A stretch of 64,000 nt of DNA, from contig NC_061869.1 of assembly GCF_907164915.1 (NCBI RefSeq), forward strand, positions 40,052,840-40,116,839, read 5' to 3'. This document shows, in pieces, positions 35,216 through 46,315 of the stretch. Position 1 is the first letter of the stretch. Every line of letters starts with the position of its first letter. This DNA comes from Impatiens glandulifera (taxonomy: Eukaryota > Streptophyta > Magnoliopsida > Ericales > Balsaminaceae). Both the position numbers and the translations under genes were made by a program. Below the pieces are notes generated by a model that saw only the letters and a program-made list of their open reading frames with translations, was not told the DNA's origin and made no database searches.

Positions 35216-35637
35216 TCTTTTCCGAGTGTCACCAAACATCAGACTTATTATAATCTCTTATAAATTACGTTTATACACGTATACAAATATTTTATTGAAT
35301 TTAAGATTAAAACTAATTAACGACTCTATAATCAAATAAATAATATTTTAAATTAATTTAAAATAAAAATTTATCTTAATCAAATTATGATTTGATTATT
35401 TTAAATTTAAAATTTATTAAATTAATCATTTTTATTATTAATTTTAAAATACCAAAATAATTTTTTTTATATAAATCTTAAAAATAAATTTTTAAATAAA
35501 AGATTTTCAACCTACAAACCCAAACAAATAAATATTAACTTCTAATTTTTGGAAGTTACAAAGAGAATAATTAATCTTTTGAGTTTAATTAAAAACTTGT
35601 TCATTGAGATTTAGTAAATCACTTCGAGGTAAGAAGG
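35216..35637. other. AT-rich spacer
   Basis: No gene seen between the copia remnant and the MULE. Confidence 0.6.
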
Positions 35638-35645
35638 ACCTACTT
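35638..35645. repeat. Left target-site duplication of the MULE
   Basis: ACCTACTT, repeated at 44555-44562 just outside the right TIR. Confidence 0.85.
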
Positions 35646-35799
35646 GGGAAATTTTGACAAAATGACCCTAAACAATGCCTTATTTGCAACCGTGGTCACC
35701 CCATACTTTTTATTACTCTGGTGACCACTTTATTTTTTTGGACGAAAATACCCTTATTGTGTAACGCGAAGGGAATTCTTGTTTCGTGAAATGGAAATG
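35646..35799 (+). repeat. Left terminal inverted repeat of the MULE
   Basis: About 154 bp, the inverse of 44401-44554 with scattered changes. The inner end contains TAACGCGAAGGGAATTC, a form of the motif repeated inside the element. Confidence 0.9.
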
Positions 35800-36109
35800 T
35801 ATGAAATGTCCAAAATACCCTTACTATTTAATATAACTTCAACATATTTTTTTCATTTTTCTTCTTCTCCTTCTCTCTCTTCCCGCTCTTCTCCTCATTC
35901 TCTCTAACCTTAAACGGGGCAGCAGGGATCTTCAAATACAACGACAACGGCGATACAACGGACAATGAGCACGACGACGAGCACGAGAACTATTCCAAAT
36001 GGTACATTTATCCGATGACACTTCACGTTTATTGTTGTTCGGTTCTTGCATCTTCGAATCACATGCACTGTGTTATTTATTGTTTATCCGATGAGACTTC
36101 ACGTTTTGC

Positions 36110-36245
36110 GAAGGCCTTCCCGTTACACAAAGTCCTTCCCTTTACGCGAAGTCCTTCCCTTTACGCGAAGCCCTTCCCGTTACGCGAAGCCCTTCCCGTT
36201 ACACGAAACCCTTCCCGTTACGCAAAGGACTTCCCTTTTCACTTC
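36110..36245. repeat. Array of the MULE 19-bp motif (7 units)
   Basis: Units CCCGTTACGCGAAGCCCTT, varying slightly, in the gap between the possible first exon and the rest of mudrA. Confidence 0.85.
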
Positions 36246-36799
36246 ACATGAATAGTATTATTTATACATTCATTCATGTTTTCTATTGCAACTGAAGTAT
36301 TCGTTTTTTATAATGGAGAGTGGAAATTTGATGCTGATGGTATAATGTATTTTCATGCCACTTTAATAAAAAACATTGGACTTACCCCCAAAATACTACG
36401 TTTACCGAATTAGTAGATATCATCTATGATAGATTTCACGCGCAGAAATCTACATATGATTTAGTGATGCAAGTCAAGTATGATATTCTGCATATCACAA
36501 ATCCTCCCCCTGTTGTTGTTGATCAAGATGAGGATGCGACCACATATTTATCACACTTGATTTCGGGTCGAACTGTGTCACCATTGTGTGTATCTATAGT
36601 AGAGAAGTCACCATTTACTAAACAAAAGATACCAATACTTACATACCAATTCAAGAAAGTATACTACCACCATCACTTACTCAAAAAATTATACTAGAAG
36701 TTATACCCTCGGATGTCTTTGAAAGTCAAAATAAATCAGGAGAAATTTTTTTGCGTCACATCCCACTTACTTAGGACTTTCATGCTACTATTAGTTTAA

Positions 36800-37000
36800 T
36801 ACCTACACCATCTAGTGCAAGAGAATCAATTGTTACACCATCTAGTGCAAGAGTATCAATACATACACCATCTACTGCAAGAAGAGCATTAATGGGTATA
36901 CCAACTAGTGCAAGAGCATCAATGGGTACACCATCTAGTGCAAGAAGATCATCAATGGGTACACCATCTAGTGCAATAAGATCATCAATTGGTACACCAT
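36800..37000 (+). repeat. Coding minisatellite in mudrA linker
   Basis: ACACCATCTAGTGCAAGA-type units of about 27-36 bp, coding TPSSARxSMG repeats between the N-terminal and DDE regions. Confidence 0.8.
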
Positions 37001-39039
37001 CGACAAACCCGACAAATATATTACTGACAAACCCCTCATTTGAGTTAGCATTAAGTAGTGAAACCGTATTGGAAGTCGGTGCGTTTTTTGATAATAAAAA
37101 ATAACTTTAACTAAGACTATATAAATATGCGATGACTAATCATTTTGAATTCAAAGTGGAGAAGTCAAGAAAACATCTTTGGTATGTTAAATGTTTGGAT
37201 GAGACATGCAAGTGGAGATTGCGTGCTGTGAAAGGTAAATTATCTAAGGTGTTTGAGATCTGGAAATTAGACCAACAATACTCATGCTCAGTTTTGTCGA
37301 GGCCAGATAAAAAAATGCAAACACCATCATGGGTTATTGGGCAATGCATGAAGAGTAAGTACATGGACCATCACCATAACCACTTGCCTAAGAAAATAAT
37401 TGAAGACATGCAAACAAATTATGAGATATATTTGACTTATAATAAGGCTTGGAGGGAAAGGGAAAGAGCTTTAATGGCGGTGCGAGGAACGATAGAGGAT
37501 TCCTATGGAAATTTGTCATCATACATTTACATGTTGGAGAAGAATAATCCGGGTACCATAACAGACATTCAAACAGACGAGCTCGACCATTTCAAGTATA
37601 TGTTAATGTCCCTAGGCCTCTCAATTAGGGGTTTCAAAGCCTTTTGCCATCCTGTATTGTGCGTTGATACATTTTTTCTTAAGCACAAGGTGGGAGGTCA
37701 ACTATTGGTGGCTATTGCATTGAATGCGAATGAACAACTATATCCTATCACATTCGGCGTTGTTGATTTAGAGAATAATAACTCCTGGACTTATTTTATA
37801 CAAAAACAGAGAGAAGCAATTGGATTAGTTGATGATCTCGTCTTTTATCCGTGAGACACCCAAGCATCACCAATTCCTCGTGATCTGTTTTTCCAGATGC
37901 AGACCACGGTGCATGGACATATCACATAAAGATGAATATTATGGCCAAATTCAAAACTGATTAATGTCATATGGAGTTTGAATTGGCTTCTCGTGCCTAC
38001 ACAGTCTCCAACTTTAATCGATTTTTTTGACAAAATCAGGGTTAAAGATCAAAGGATTTCTGCCTATTTGGAAGAAATTGGAATCCAAAGATGGTGTAGA
38101 GCATTTTCCCCGGTAAGCGATACAATCAACTCACAAACAGTTATGCTGAGAATTTTAATAGTCAGAGTAGGGAAGCTAGAAAGTATACCATTTTAGGAAT
38201 GGATGAGTATTTAAGATTCACAATACAAATTAGTTTAATGATAGAAGAGAAAAAATGTCCAACCGCCAAGAACTTTTATCTCCAACTTATGAAAAGTTAT
38301 TACGTGAGGGATTCAAGAAGGCCATATTCTATACAGTATCATCGCTTAACCGATTCGAGTTTTATGTGCATGACAATGAGTCCCATTTTAAAGTCCATTT
38401 GAAAGACATGAACTGCACTTGTAGGGTATTTGAAGTTTCCGGTCTTCCTTGTACGCATGCAATGGCTGCTGCCCATCACCGCAATTTGGTTTCTTATGAA
38501 TTCTATTCAAGGTATTATTCATCTCACATGTTCAATCTATTTAACCATTTGTTTAATCGTTCTATTTTCTTACCATGCTCACAAGTATTGCACAACTAAA
38601 TCTTGGATGAATGCATATACAAAGACATGTTATCCTGTTGGTGATGTATTCCCGAAATTATCAAACAACGCGTGTCTATAAAACCACCTATTGAGGTTAA
38701 GAAAGGGCGTCCAGAAACAAAGCGTAGGTCATCCCAAGGTGAAGTCTGTAAGGTCCCTAGACGATGCAGCTCATGTGCTGGACTAGGACATAATAGGGCA
38801 ACATGCAAAGCAGTGATGCCTATACCATCTACTCAACAAGAGCATCATTATCTCAACAATATGAGTCTCTGCAGCATGAACCATCATCTCAACTATACGA
38901 GCCTTTAACTTGAATCATTTTTTGTAACTCATCTAATGTACTATATTTTTAAGATTGTGGTGGTTTGTGATAAGTTGTAGTGTTCCTTATGTTGTTAATT
39001 GAATTGAATTGTGGTGGTTTGTGATAAGTAGTGTTCCTT

Positions 39040-39180
39040 ATGTTGTTAATTGAATTGTGGTGGTTTCATGCATTATGTTTCTTTTTATGTTAATGTTTAA
39101 AGTTAAAGTTAAAGTTTTAAAGTTTAAAGTTAAAGTTTTAAAGTTAAAGTTAAAGTTTAAAATTAAAGTTAAAGTTACAC
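39040..39180. repeat. AAAGTT simple repeat
   Basis: AAAGTT/AAAGTTTT units, about 15 copies from 39099 to 39174. The ORFs reading VKVKVLKFKV here are products of the repeat. Confidence 0.85.
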
Positions 39181-39262
39181 TTCTTTTTATGTTTCTTTTG
39201 TTTATAAATAGAGGTAAAATTTCTATTACACATACATGCAATGGTTTTACATTGAAGGTTAT

Positions 39263-39335
39263 CTTCAAGTCTGAAGTGCAGGCAATGAAGGATACTCAAT
39301 TTAGTATCCTTCCTTACTGCACTTCAGTCTTGAAG
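39263..39335. other. 73-nt near-perfect hairpin in the MULE
   Basis: The arm CTTCAAGTCTGAAGTGCAG pairs with CTGCACTTCAGTCTTGAAG, then GAAGGATACT with AGTATCCTTC around a CAATTT loop. One mismatch and a small bulge. It lies between the convergent genes; pre-miRNA-like in size, role unknown. Confidence 0.85.
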
Positions 39336-39459
39336 TTTTACTCTCAAGGTTTTCAAATGAAGTTTTCCCAAGGTTTTCAATTTAGTATCCTTAGTTTCTT
39401 GGATTAATGATGATGCCTTGTTGTTTCAATATAGCTGTAAGGATTTGAAGACCTTAGCA

Positions 39460-39560
39460 AGACGCGAAGTCCTTCCCGTTATGCAAAGTATTTAGCGAAA
39501 CGTGAAGTACTTAGAGAAACGCAAAGTACTTAGCGAAACGTTAAGTCCTTCAAATTACAC
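39460..39560. repeat. Array of the MULE 19-bp motif (5 units)
   Basis: AGACGCGAAGTCCTTCC, then units of GCGAAACGTGAAGTACTTA type, between the 3' ends of the two genes. Confidence 0.85.
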
Positions 39561-39731
39561 ATAATTCAACTGCAAATATTTTAACATTTACATTACAAGT
39601 ACAAAATATAACATTACATTTAAATTACAAGTATAAAATATTCACTTCAAGTTCTCTCCAAAATTCACTTCAAGATTACAATACTATGGTTTTATAATTT
39701 CATGGAATAACCTGACCGCAAACTTCTGTCT

Positions 39732-42721
39732 CTAAAACTCCATTTCATCTGAGGTCACAATCTCTACACCTTGGTTTGCAGTCAAGTATTCCATATACAT
39801 TAACATGAACACACCACAATCCACGCTCTCGGTTGCTCTAGGGACTTCCCCCTTCTAAACTGCATTTTTGCCTTGGGGTGTGAAATCCTTTTAAATGTCA
39901 TGGGCTTGAAGCTGAAGTTAGGAAACCTTTTTAACTCAGCATCAGAGGCTCCCTTTGCAAATAAATTTGGAATCATGTCACTCAACGGTCTCATGTATGG
40001 TTCTAGATTTTAAAAAATATAAGAATCGCAGTCATAATGTCAATGTGATTCTTTTGTAGACGAGCTACGCAAAGTATCCCGTGCTTGTTCATAATATTCA
40101 GAGACACATATTCTGCGAGTGCATAAATTTTGCCAAGTTTTGTACTCTCGCCTTAGCTTATTTGCAAATATGCAATCCTCTATTGGTTCTTTAAAATTCT
40201 TATAAGTCTTGGGATATGTTGCAATCTTTTTTCTCAATAAGTGGTAGCATGCGTCGATTTCATGCACAATGGGAAAACATTCAGTATATATCAAAGAACC
40301 TTGTTAGAATAACATTAATGAATGATGAATTGCACGACTTACATTATCTTGAATCCATGTGAACCTTGTTAGAACTCTATTAAACACCTCCTTCCTTGCT
40401 TCGCAAGTAAACACATCCTTTTTCTCATCCTTGGTTTTTAGATCTTTCATCCAATTTTTACTTCATCTAGCAGCTCATCTTCAAAATTTTGAAGGGGATT
40501 GACTGTTAATGGATCATTTGTCTTTGCTAGTTTTGACAAAGAAGGATTGGTGTACGAGTCATCGTTTTTCGGCTTCCCCACTCTCCTATTTTTCACAAAT
40601 ATTTCTTTAGGAGGAGTGTTGTATAATTTGAAATCATCATCGTCATCTTCAACCTTCGTCTTCATCTTCTTCTTCTTATTCTCAATTCCTTGTTGCATTA
40701 TTTCGGTGAGCTTCACATCCACACTCTCCTCATTCTCACCCTTTTCCTTCTCACCCTCCACACTCTTCTCCTTCTCACCCTTCACACTCTTCTCCTCATC
40801 CTTCACCTTCACATCCACACTCTCCTCATTCTCCACACCATCCACCACCTTCTTATCCTTCATCCACCTTCACATCCTTCTTCACATCCTTCTTCTCATA
40901 CTTCACCTTTATCTCCATCTCCACACCCTCCATACTCTTCTCCACACCTTCCACCACCACCTTCTCCTACTCATCCTCCACACCTTCCACATCCTTCTTA
41001 TTCTCCTCCACACCTTCCACATCCTTCTTCTCCTTCTCATCCTCCACATCCTTCTTCTCATCCTTCACCTTCACATCCATATCCATCTCCTCACCTTCAT
41101 TCGTCTCCATGTCCTACAAAATAGAACAACATTCTGGCCAGATATGTCCTTAGTGAAACGCGAAGTACTTCGCGTAACGTGAAGTACTTCGCGTAACGTG
41201 AAGTACTTAGTGAAACGTGAAGTACTTAGAAAAACGTTAAGTACAAATTTCAATATCTAACCTCAATCATCTCATTCTTTTTGTCCACTTTGTTCTTCTT
41301 CTTCTCCTCTATATTATCTAATATAATGGTCATCTTTTTGTTGGATTTGACTAATAACTGTTCGGACATACTAATAAAAAACCTTTTCATATAAGCATGG
41401 TGAGTTTCTTGAGTTTCTTTGATCATGATTTTCAGCTCTTTGATGATCTCTATTTTCAGCTCTTTGAGGTCTTCCTTCAACTATATTTTCATCTCTTTTA
41501 GCTCCTCTTTCGGCTCATCACATTTAAATCCAATAAAAGGTGTTGGATGTGATGAAGGACTTGATGTCATGGTGGGGGGACTATGAATGTTGTCATTGGA
41601 AGGTTTGGAATAATGTCGGGGGGGACTCGATTCATAAGCAAGCTTCCTCTTCAGGTTGACTGCTTCTTTGAGAGTAACTTCAGCCTTTCCCTTTCTACTG
41701 GTATGTTTGGGAGTAGGTTCTTCATCTTCATCTTCATCTTCATCAACTTCATCTTTGCATATCTTTCCATCTGTAAATCCCTCAAAAAGTTCATTAGCTG
41801 ACTCGTCTATTTGTTCAAAGTCCACACCACTATATAACCTCTTCTCCATGGAGGAGTCTTCCATCTCAGTCAGATCTGTGGTCTCAAGGGTAGACTTTAT
41901 CTCGTTCAAGGTGTTCTTCCTGTTGGAATGATAGACTAACAACCTTGTGCATAGAGACTCATTAAGCTCATTCCATTTGGCGAATTTAGGGACAAAGATT
42001 TTGATGACCTCATATGTCCACACTTGAAATGCAGTGTAAACCCATAAATGTTATAAGGAAAAGGAGCATAAGGATCATTAATCGTTTTCTTCTTGTTAAA
42101 ATATAAGGAATTGAGACGTTTCATGTTCTTGTTCAAACCCTTGAGGGTGGCTCTAAAGGTGACCTCCCCCCATGGAAATCGGAGGAAAGTTTCCTCGTCT
42201 TCCACCATGTGGAGGATTTTTGGAAATACCATCCTCCTTGGGTCAAATGCAAATAGGTACTAGAAAACCAGGCATACCAGCCCCATCTTCCATGCATCTT
42301 CCTTATCATTTCACTTCATAAAAGCAATCTCCAACTTGTTCATTTGTACACTTATTTTCCCTTTAAAATATTTTACCGAGAGAGGTGGACAACCTCGGCA
42401 TTCTTCTTCGTTCACCTCAGGAAATCTGTCTAAGTTTAGGACTGTAACCAAGGCGTACTCCTTTATACCAAATACAAGTTCTTGCCCATTGACCATGAAT
42501 GTAATCTCCTTCGAGTTTGAGCTTACCCTCCTAAGAAACATATGATGTAAAATAATTCCTAAGAACTGCAAGACTGGGGCTGTGAATAAATATCTGAATT
42601 GGGTATTATAAACCTTCTCCAAAAGATCCATTGTATCGAACTTGTTAGCAATCTTCTTGAGGTAGAAGGCGCTTTTCTAAGAAATCCAACCAGAAAACTC
42701 GGTAATTGTGATTTCTACCAT
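39732..42721 (-). pseudogene. DUF1985/Ulp1-like protease carried by the MULE
   Basis: Probable start at 42721 (MVEITITEFSG). DUF1985-like part 42631-41936: VYNTQFRYLF, then FPEVNEEECRG and FLRFPWGEVTF. A frameshift near 42020 leads into 42023-41481 (MWTYEVIKIFVPKFAKWNE, then an acidic DEDEDEDEE run), a TAG, and a coiled-coil-like stretch to about 41262. An intron (41261-41114, GT-AG) contains motif copies. Then a Glu/Lys/Val-rich low-complexity linker (41110-40447). The protease follows: 40294-40040, 39994-39800 (RPLSDMIPNLF) and, after a frameshift, VDCGVFMLMYMEYL at about 39810-39765, where Cys is the expected nucleophile. Such transposon-borne ULPs are known; their role, perhaps on SUMO-like proteins, is unclear. 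Several stops make this copy dead. Confidence 0.85.
41114..41261 (-). other. Intron of the MULE ULP gene, filled with motif copies
   Basis: Minus strand donor GAGGTTAGATATTG and acceptor TTCTATTTTGTAG. Inside are about five motif units, among them ACGCGAAGTACTTCGCGT at 41158-41175, a perfect 18-bp palindrome. Confidence 0.7.
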
Positions 42722-42769
42722 ATACAAAAGGAACAAAAACAAAAATGTAAGAACAAATACAAATACCAT

Positions 42770-42912
42770 TGAGAAACCTTAAGTACTTAGCGAAATGTGA
42801 AGCACTTAGCAAAACGCGAAGTGCTTAGTAAAATGTGAAATTCTTAGAAAAACGCGAAGTACTTAGCTAAATGCGAAGTGCTTAGAGAAATAGGAAGTAC
42901 TTAGCGAAACCC
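42770..42912. repeat. Array of the MULE 19-bp motif (8 units)
   Basis: Units AAATGTGAAGCACTTAGC and relatives, just upstream of the ULP gene start. A two-copy ~62-bp repeat (ACATAAGACGAGCAAAAAC) follows at 42955-43078. Confidence 0.85.
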
Positions 42913-43287
42913 TGAACCCATATTCCCATTAAGAAACCATGAACATAAAAACTTAACATAAGACGAGCAAAAACCAAAAAACTTAACATAAGAAGGTTTA
43001 AACCAAAAACCTGAAACATAAGACGAGCAAAAACTAAAAATCTTAACATAAGAAGGTTTAAACCAAAAACTAAACAAACCTGGTTAATGACGGACGAGAA
43101 GACGATCAGGAATAATCGTCAAGGCAGGGAGTAGTTAAATTAATAAAGGCTAGAGAGAGACGAGGCCTTCGCAAGGGAGAGAATAAATGAATTGTTCATC
43201 GCATGCAGAAAAGAATTATTTATAAGGTATAGTGCGTGCAGAAACGCACCCCTCTTTGACTTCCTATGCGTGCCTCTTCGACTTCCT

Positions 43288-43440
43288 TAACGAGACGCGA
43301 AGTACTTAGGGAAACGTGATGTACTTAGTGAGACGCGAAGTCCTTAGCGAAACGCGAAGTCCTTATCGAGACGCGAAGTCCTTAGCGAAACGCGAAGTCC
43401 TTATCGAGACGCGAAGTCCTTAGCGAAATATTAAGTACAA
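43288..43440. repeat. Array of the MULE 19-bp motif (8 units)
   Basis: The most regular block: GAGACGCGAAGTCCTTAGC alternating with GAAACGCGAAGTCCTTATC. Confidence 0.9.
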
Positions 43441-43862
43441 TTTTTTATTATTTATTTTATAGGTAATCTCTCTCGTTTGACAAGGTATCAACAACAAAGT
43501 CATGGTTTTGAAGAGAATCTGTGTTAAAAAAATAAATCTTATTAATTTTACATGGAAATATTTAGATTTTTAAAAAAAGGCTTTTGAAGAAGCGATCATT
43601 GAGCTCCAGGTAAGAGAAGATGGTTTGAAATCGATTTCATTAGTCATTAATTATTTTGCTTAATGACTTACAAAATCGATTTCATACCATCTTAACGGAA
43701 GCTAATGATCGCTTCTTCAAAGGCCTTTTCTGAAGAATCTAAATATTTCTATGTAAAGATTATTAAGGTTTATTTTGCTAAGACAAATTCTCTTCAAAAC
43801 CATGAGTGATGTAGATACCTTGTCAAATGAATTCATGATTAACTATAAATAATAAAAAAATC
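43441..43862. repeat. ~420-bp inverted repeat near the right end of the MULE
   Basis: Left arm 43441-43650 and right arm 43665-43862 are inverse copies (TTTGACAAGGTATC, TTGAAGAAGCGATCATT and TGAAATCGATTT in the left arm, their complements in the right) around a short centre near 43655. Similarity drops in places. It could be a foldback insertion; transcripts across it would form a long hairpin. Confidence 0.85.
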
Positions 43863-43865
43863 TTG

Positions 43866-43926
43866 ACCCTTAGCGAAACGCGAAGTACTTAGAGAAACGC
43901 CAAGTACTTAGCGAAACGCGAAGCAA
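43866..43926. repeat. Array of the MULE 19-bp motif (3 units)
   Basis: CTTAGCGAAACGCGAAGTA and two relatives, in the same orientation as the block at 43288-43440. Confidence 0.85.
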
Positions 43927-44063
43927 AAAGTGAATTTTCCCTTAAACGGAACCCATATGATCATCGACAAGATTATATGCAAATGTCATCATCGACAATA
44001 TGAACAACGAATAATAAAACCAATATAACAATAATATGAACAAAATATGAACAATAAGAACAA

Positions 44064-44280
44064 GTTAAATCGATTTAGGGTTTGAAATGAAGATAATGGA
44101 AATAAGAACATAAATCAATTTAGGGTTTGAAATGAAGATAATGGAAATAAGAACATAAATTGATTTAGGGTTTTGAAATGAAGATAATGGAACATAAATC
44201 GATTTAGGGTTTGAAATGAAGATAATGGAAATAAGAAGTAAAATCGGTATGATGAACACATGATAAATCGATTTAGGGTT
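44064..44280. repeat. ~47-bp minisatellite
   Basis: Four copies of ATCGATTTAGGGTTTGAAAT with GAAGATAATGGAA, the last two shortened. Confidence 0.88.
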
Positions 44281-44400
44281 TTGGTATCATCGATCTGTAT
44301 GATGTGTTCCGCCGCCGTCGTCGTTGCCGTCTAAGAGAGAAGGAGTAGAGAGAGAAATGAAAGTAAGGAAATGAAAAAATTTGAGTATTTATATAAAGAA

Positions 44401-44554
44401 CATTTCCACTTCGCGAAACGTGAAGTCCCTTCGCGTTACGCGATAAAGGTATTTTCGCCCAAAAAAAATAAAATGGTCAGCAGAACAATAAAAATTATCG
44501 GGTGACCACGAATGCAAATAAGAGAATTATTAGAGTCATTTCGTCAAATTTCCC
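44401..44554 (-). repeat. Right terminal inverted repeat of the MULE
   Basis: Inverse of 35646-35799. Contains TTCGCGAAACGTGAAGTCCC and CGCGTTACGCG near its inner end. Confidence 0.9.
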
Positions 44555-44562
44555 ACCTACTT
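44555..44562. repeat. Right target-site duplication of the MULE
   Basis: ACCTACTT, as at 35638-35645. Confidence 0.85.
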
Positions 44563-44980
44563 TATAAAATTTTAAATAATATATATATATATATATTTTT
44601 AATATATTATTATTAATTTTGAAAACAGATTAGTGCCATTTAATTAAAAAAGTTCTGAAAAAAATATAAAAATTTAATATCAAATTTAGACAAATTATAG
44701 ATTTCACAATTAAATAAGAACTAATTTTTTTTATTAACTTTATTTTATGTCATCCATTTTTTTTGTGATCTCCATTTAAATGATATATTTTTATGGTGAG
44801 AAAAACAAAATCATCTAGCATAAAATTATCCAAATTTTTGTTTGTAACATGTTTTATAAATTTAGTAAACAATTATTTTTTATTAATTCATTTATTTTTA
44901 TTTAAAATAAATTTATTTATTTTAACCACAAATTTAATAAAAATAATTTCACTTTAAAATATGTCAATTTAAAAACATAA

Positions 44981-45066
<86 letters not shown>
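44563..45066. other. AT-rich spacer ending in (TA)n
   Basis: No gene. 44984-45066 is about 41 uninterrupted TA pairs that lead into the R array. Confidence 0.8.
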
Positions 45067-45070
<4 letters not shown>

Positions 45071-45365
45071 TGCTTAATTTTTAAAGTGTCCAGATTGTTA
45101 GGTGAAGAGCTGTGATTAATTTGAATATATATATGTGAAAATAAATTGATACTTGGGTCGGATTTTAGGTTGACCCGCCCATAAACTTAAAACGGTTAAA
45201 AATAAAATAAAAAATATCATAGGAATGGTTCAAACTTGCAACCTAACAAAACAAGTACAACCTTTTAACCATCTAGGCTAATAACAATTTATATTTTAAA
45301 TTCAATACCAAATTTGATGAACGCATGATATTTTAACAATATAAGTTCAAGTTTTTAACTAACTA

Positions 45366-45448
<83 letters not shown>

Positions 45449-46096
45449 GATGCTTAATTTTTAAGTGTCCGGATTTCTGGGTCGAGAGCCGTGGTTAATT
45501 TGGATATATATGTGAGAGTAAATGGATACTTAGGTCGGATTGTGGGTTGACCCGCCCATAAACTTAAAACGGTTAAAAATAAAATTAAAAATGCTATAGG
45601 TATGGTTCAAACTCGCAACCTAATAAAACAAATACCACCCTTTAACCATCTAGGTTAATAACACTTTATATTTTAAATTCAACACCAAATTTGATGAACA
45701 CTGGACATTTTAACAATATAAGTTAAAATTTTAATTAACTAATCTATATATATATAATGATGCTTAATTTTTAAAGTGTCCGGATTGCCAGGTCGAGAGT
45801 TGTCGTTAATTTGGATATATATGTGAGAGAAAATGGATATTTGAGTTGGATTGTGGGTTGACCCGCCTATAAACTTAAAACGGTTAAAAATAAAATTAAA
45901 AATGCTATAGGGTATGGTTTTAACTTGTAACCTTATAAAACAAGTACAAACCTGTTAGAAAAATTAAGTTAATTTTAAACCGGCCAACGATTACAAGTTT
46001 TGAATATTTATTCTAAATAATCAAAAAGGGAGAAATTGTTAGAAAATAAACCGTTAAGTCATATCAAGTATATTAATTGGTTAAATATAACAAGAA

Positions 46097-46168
46097 GGTG
46101 CTGTAGCATAGTGGTAAACACCCATGCCTGTCACACATGTTACTAGGGATCAAATCTCACCGATAACA
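46097..46168 (+). repeat. tRNA-Asp-like sequence inside the LTR
   Basis: GCTGTAGCATAGTGGTAAAC and GCCTGTCAC match plant tRNA-Asp(GTC) in the D arm and anticodon region. The T arm is damaged (GGGATCAAATCTC) and acceptor pairing is poor. Best read as a SINE-like or captured tRNA fragment, not a working tRNA gene. Confidence 0.7.
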
Positions 46169-46315
46169 AATAATATTTAAAGTTTTTCTATTTCAGGGAA
46201 GCTGAGCAAAATCCGAAATTTACCTATAGGCAAGATCGGCTTGATAATGTATACTAGCTCAGTCAACCGGAGTTCGGTCAAAGCGTTCGGTCAACCGGTT
46301 CGGTCAAGAAGTTCA

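Larger units (their letters stand above)
35965..38910 (+). pseudogene. mudrA-type MULE transposase, decayed
   Basis: Possible first exon 35965-36001 (MSTTTSTRTIPN), then an intron-like gap with motif copies. 36290-36620 has VFVFYNGEWKFDADG and, after a shift, MQVKYDILHITNPPP: the MuDR N-terminal domain. A Ser/Thr-Pro-rich minisatellite linker follows (36830-37000), then VGAFFDNKK and two stops at 37102-37110. 37132-37854 has the zinc-binding region (CLDETCKWRLRAVK) and DDE domain start (LCVDTFFLKHKVGGQLL). 37855-38250 is frame-broken (FFDKIRVKDQRISAYL). 38255-38500 holds the SWIM zinc finger (NCTCRVFEVSGLPCTHA). 38590-38900 has RPETKRRSSQ and the knuckle CSSCAGLGHNRATC, after a probable intron at about 38511-38588. 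The gene once cut and joined the TIRs; it is now inactive. Confidence 0.87.
35646..44554 (+). mobile_element. MULE with mudrA and a ULP-protease gene
   Basis: 8,909 bp bounded by ~154-bp terminal inverted repeats starting GGGAAATTT and flanked by ACCTACTT duplications. The plus strand carries a mudrA-type transposase. The minus strand carries a convergent DUF1985/Ulp1-like protease, the arrangement known for KAONASHI-type MULEs of plants. Both genes have stops and frameshifts, so this copy cannot supply its own proteins. Non-coding parts contain about 38 copies of a ~19-bp motif based on CGCGAAGTACTTCGCG, plus two sizeable hairpins. Confidence 0.92.

Noticed and set aside
39038..39407. ORFs of 76-116 residues with VKVKVL-like repeats
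   Set aside because: Encoded by the AAAGTT simple repeat and hairpin; no protein features.
40499..41182. Plus-strand ORFs rich in Ser/Phe or His/Pro/Leu
   Set aside because: Complement of the Glu/Lys/Val-rich linker of the minus-strand ULP gene; a shadow.
46097..46168. Functional tRNA-Asp gene
   Set aside because: T arm and acceptor stem are badly damaged; better explained as a tRNA-derived fragment.
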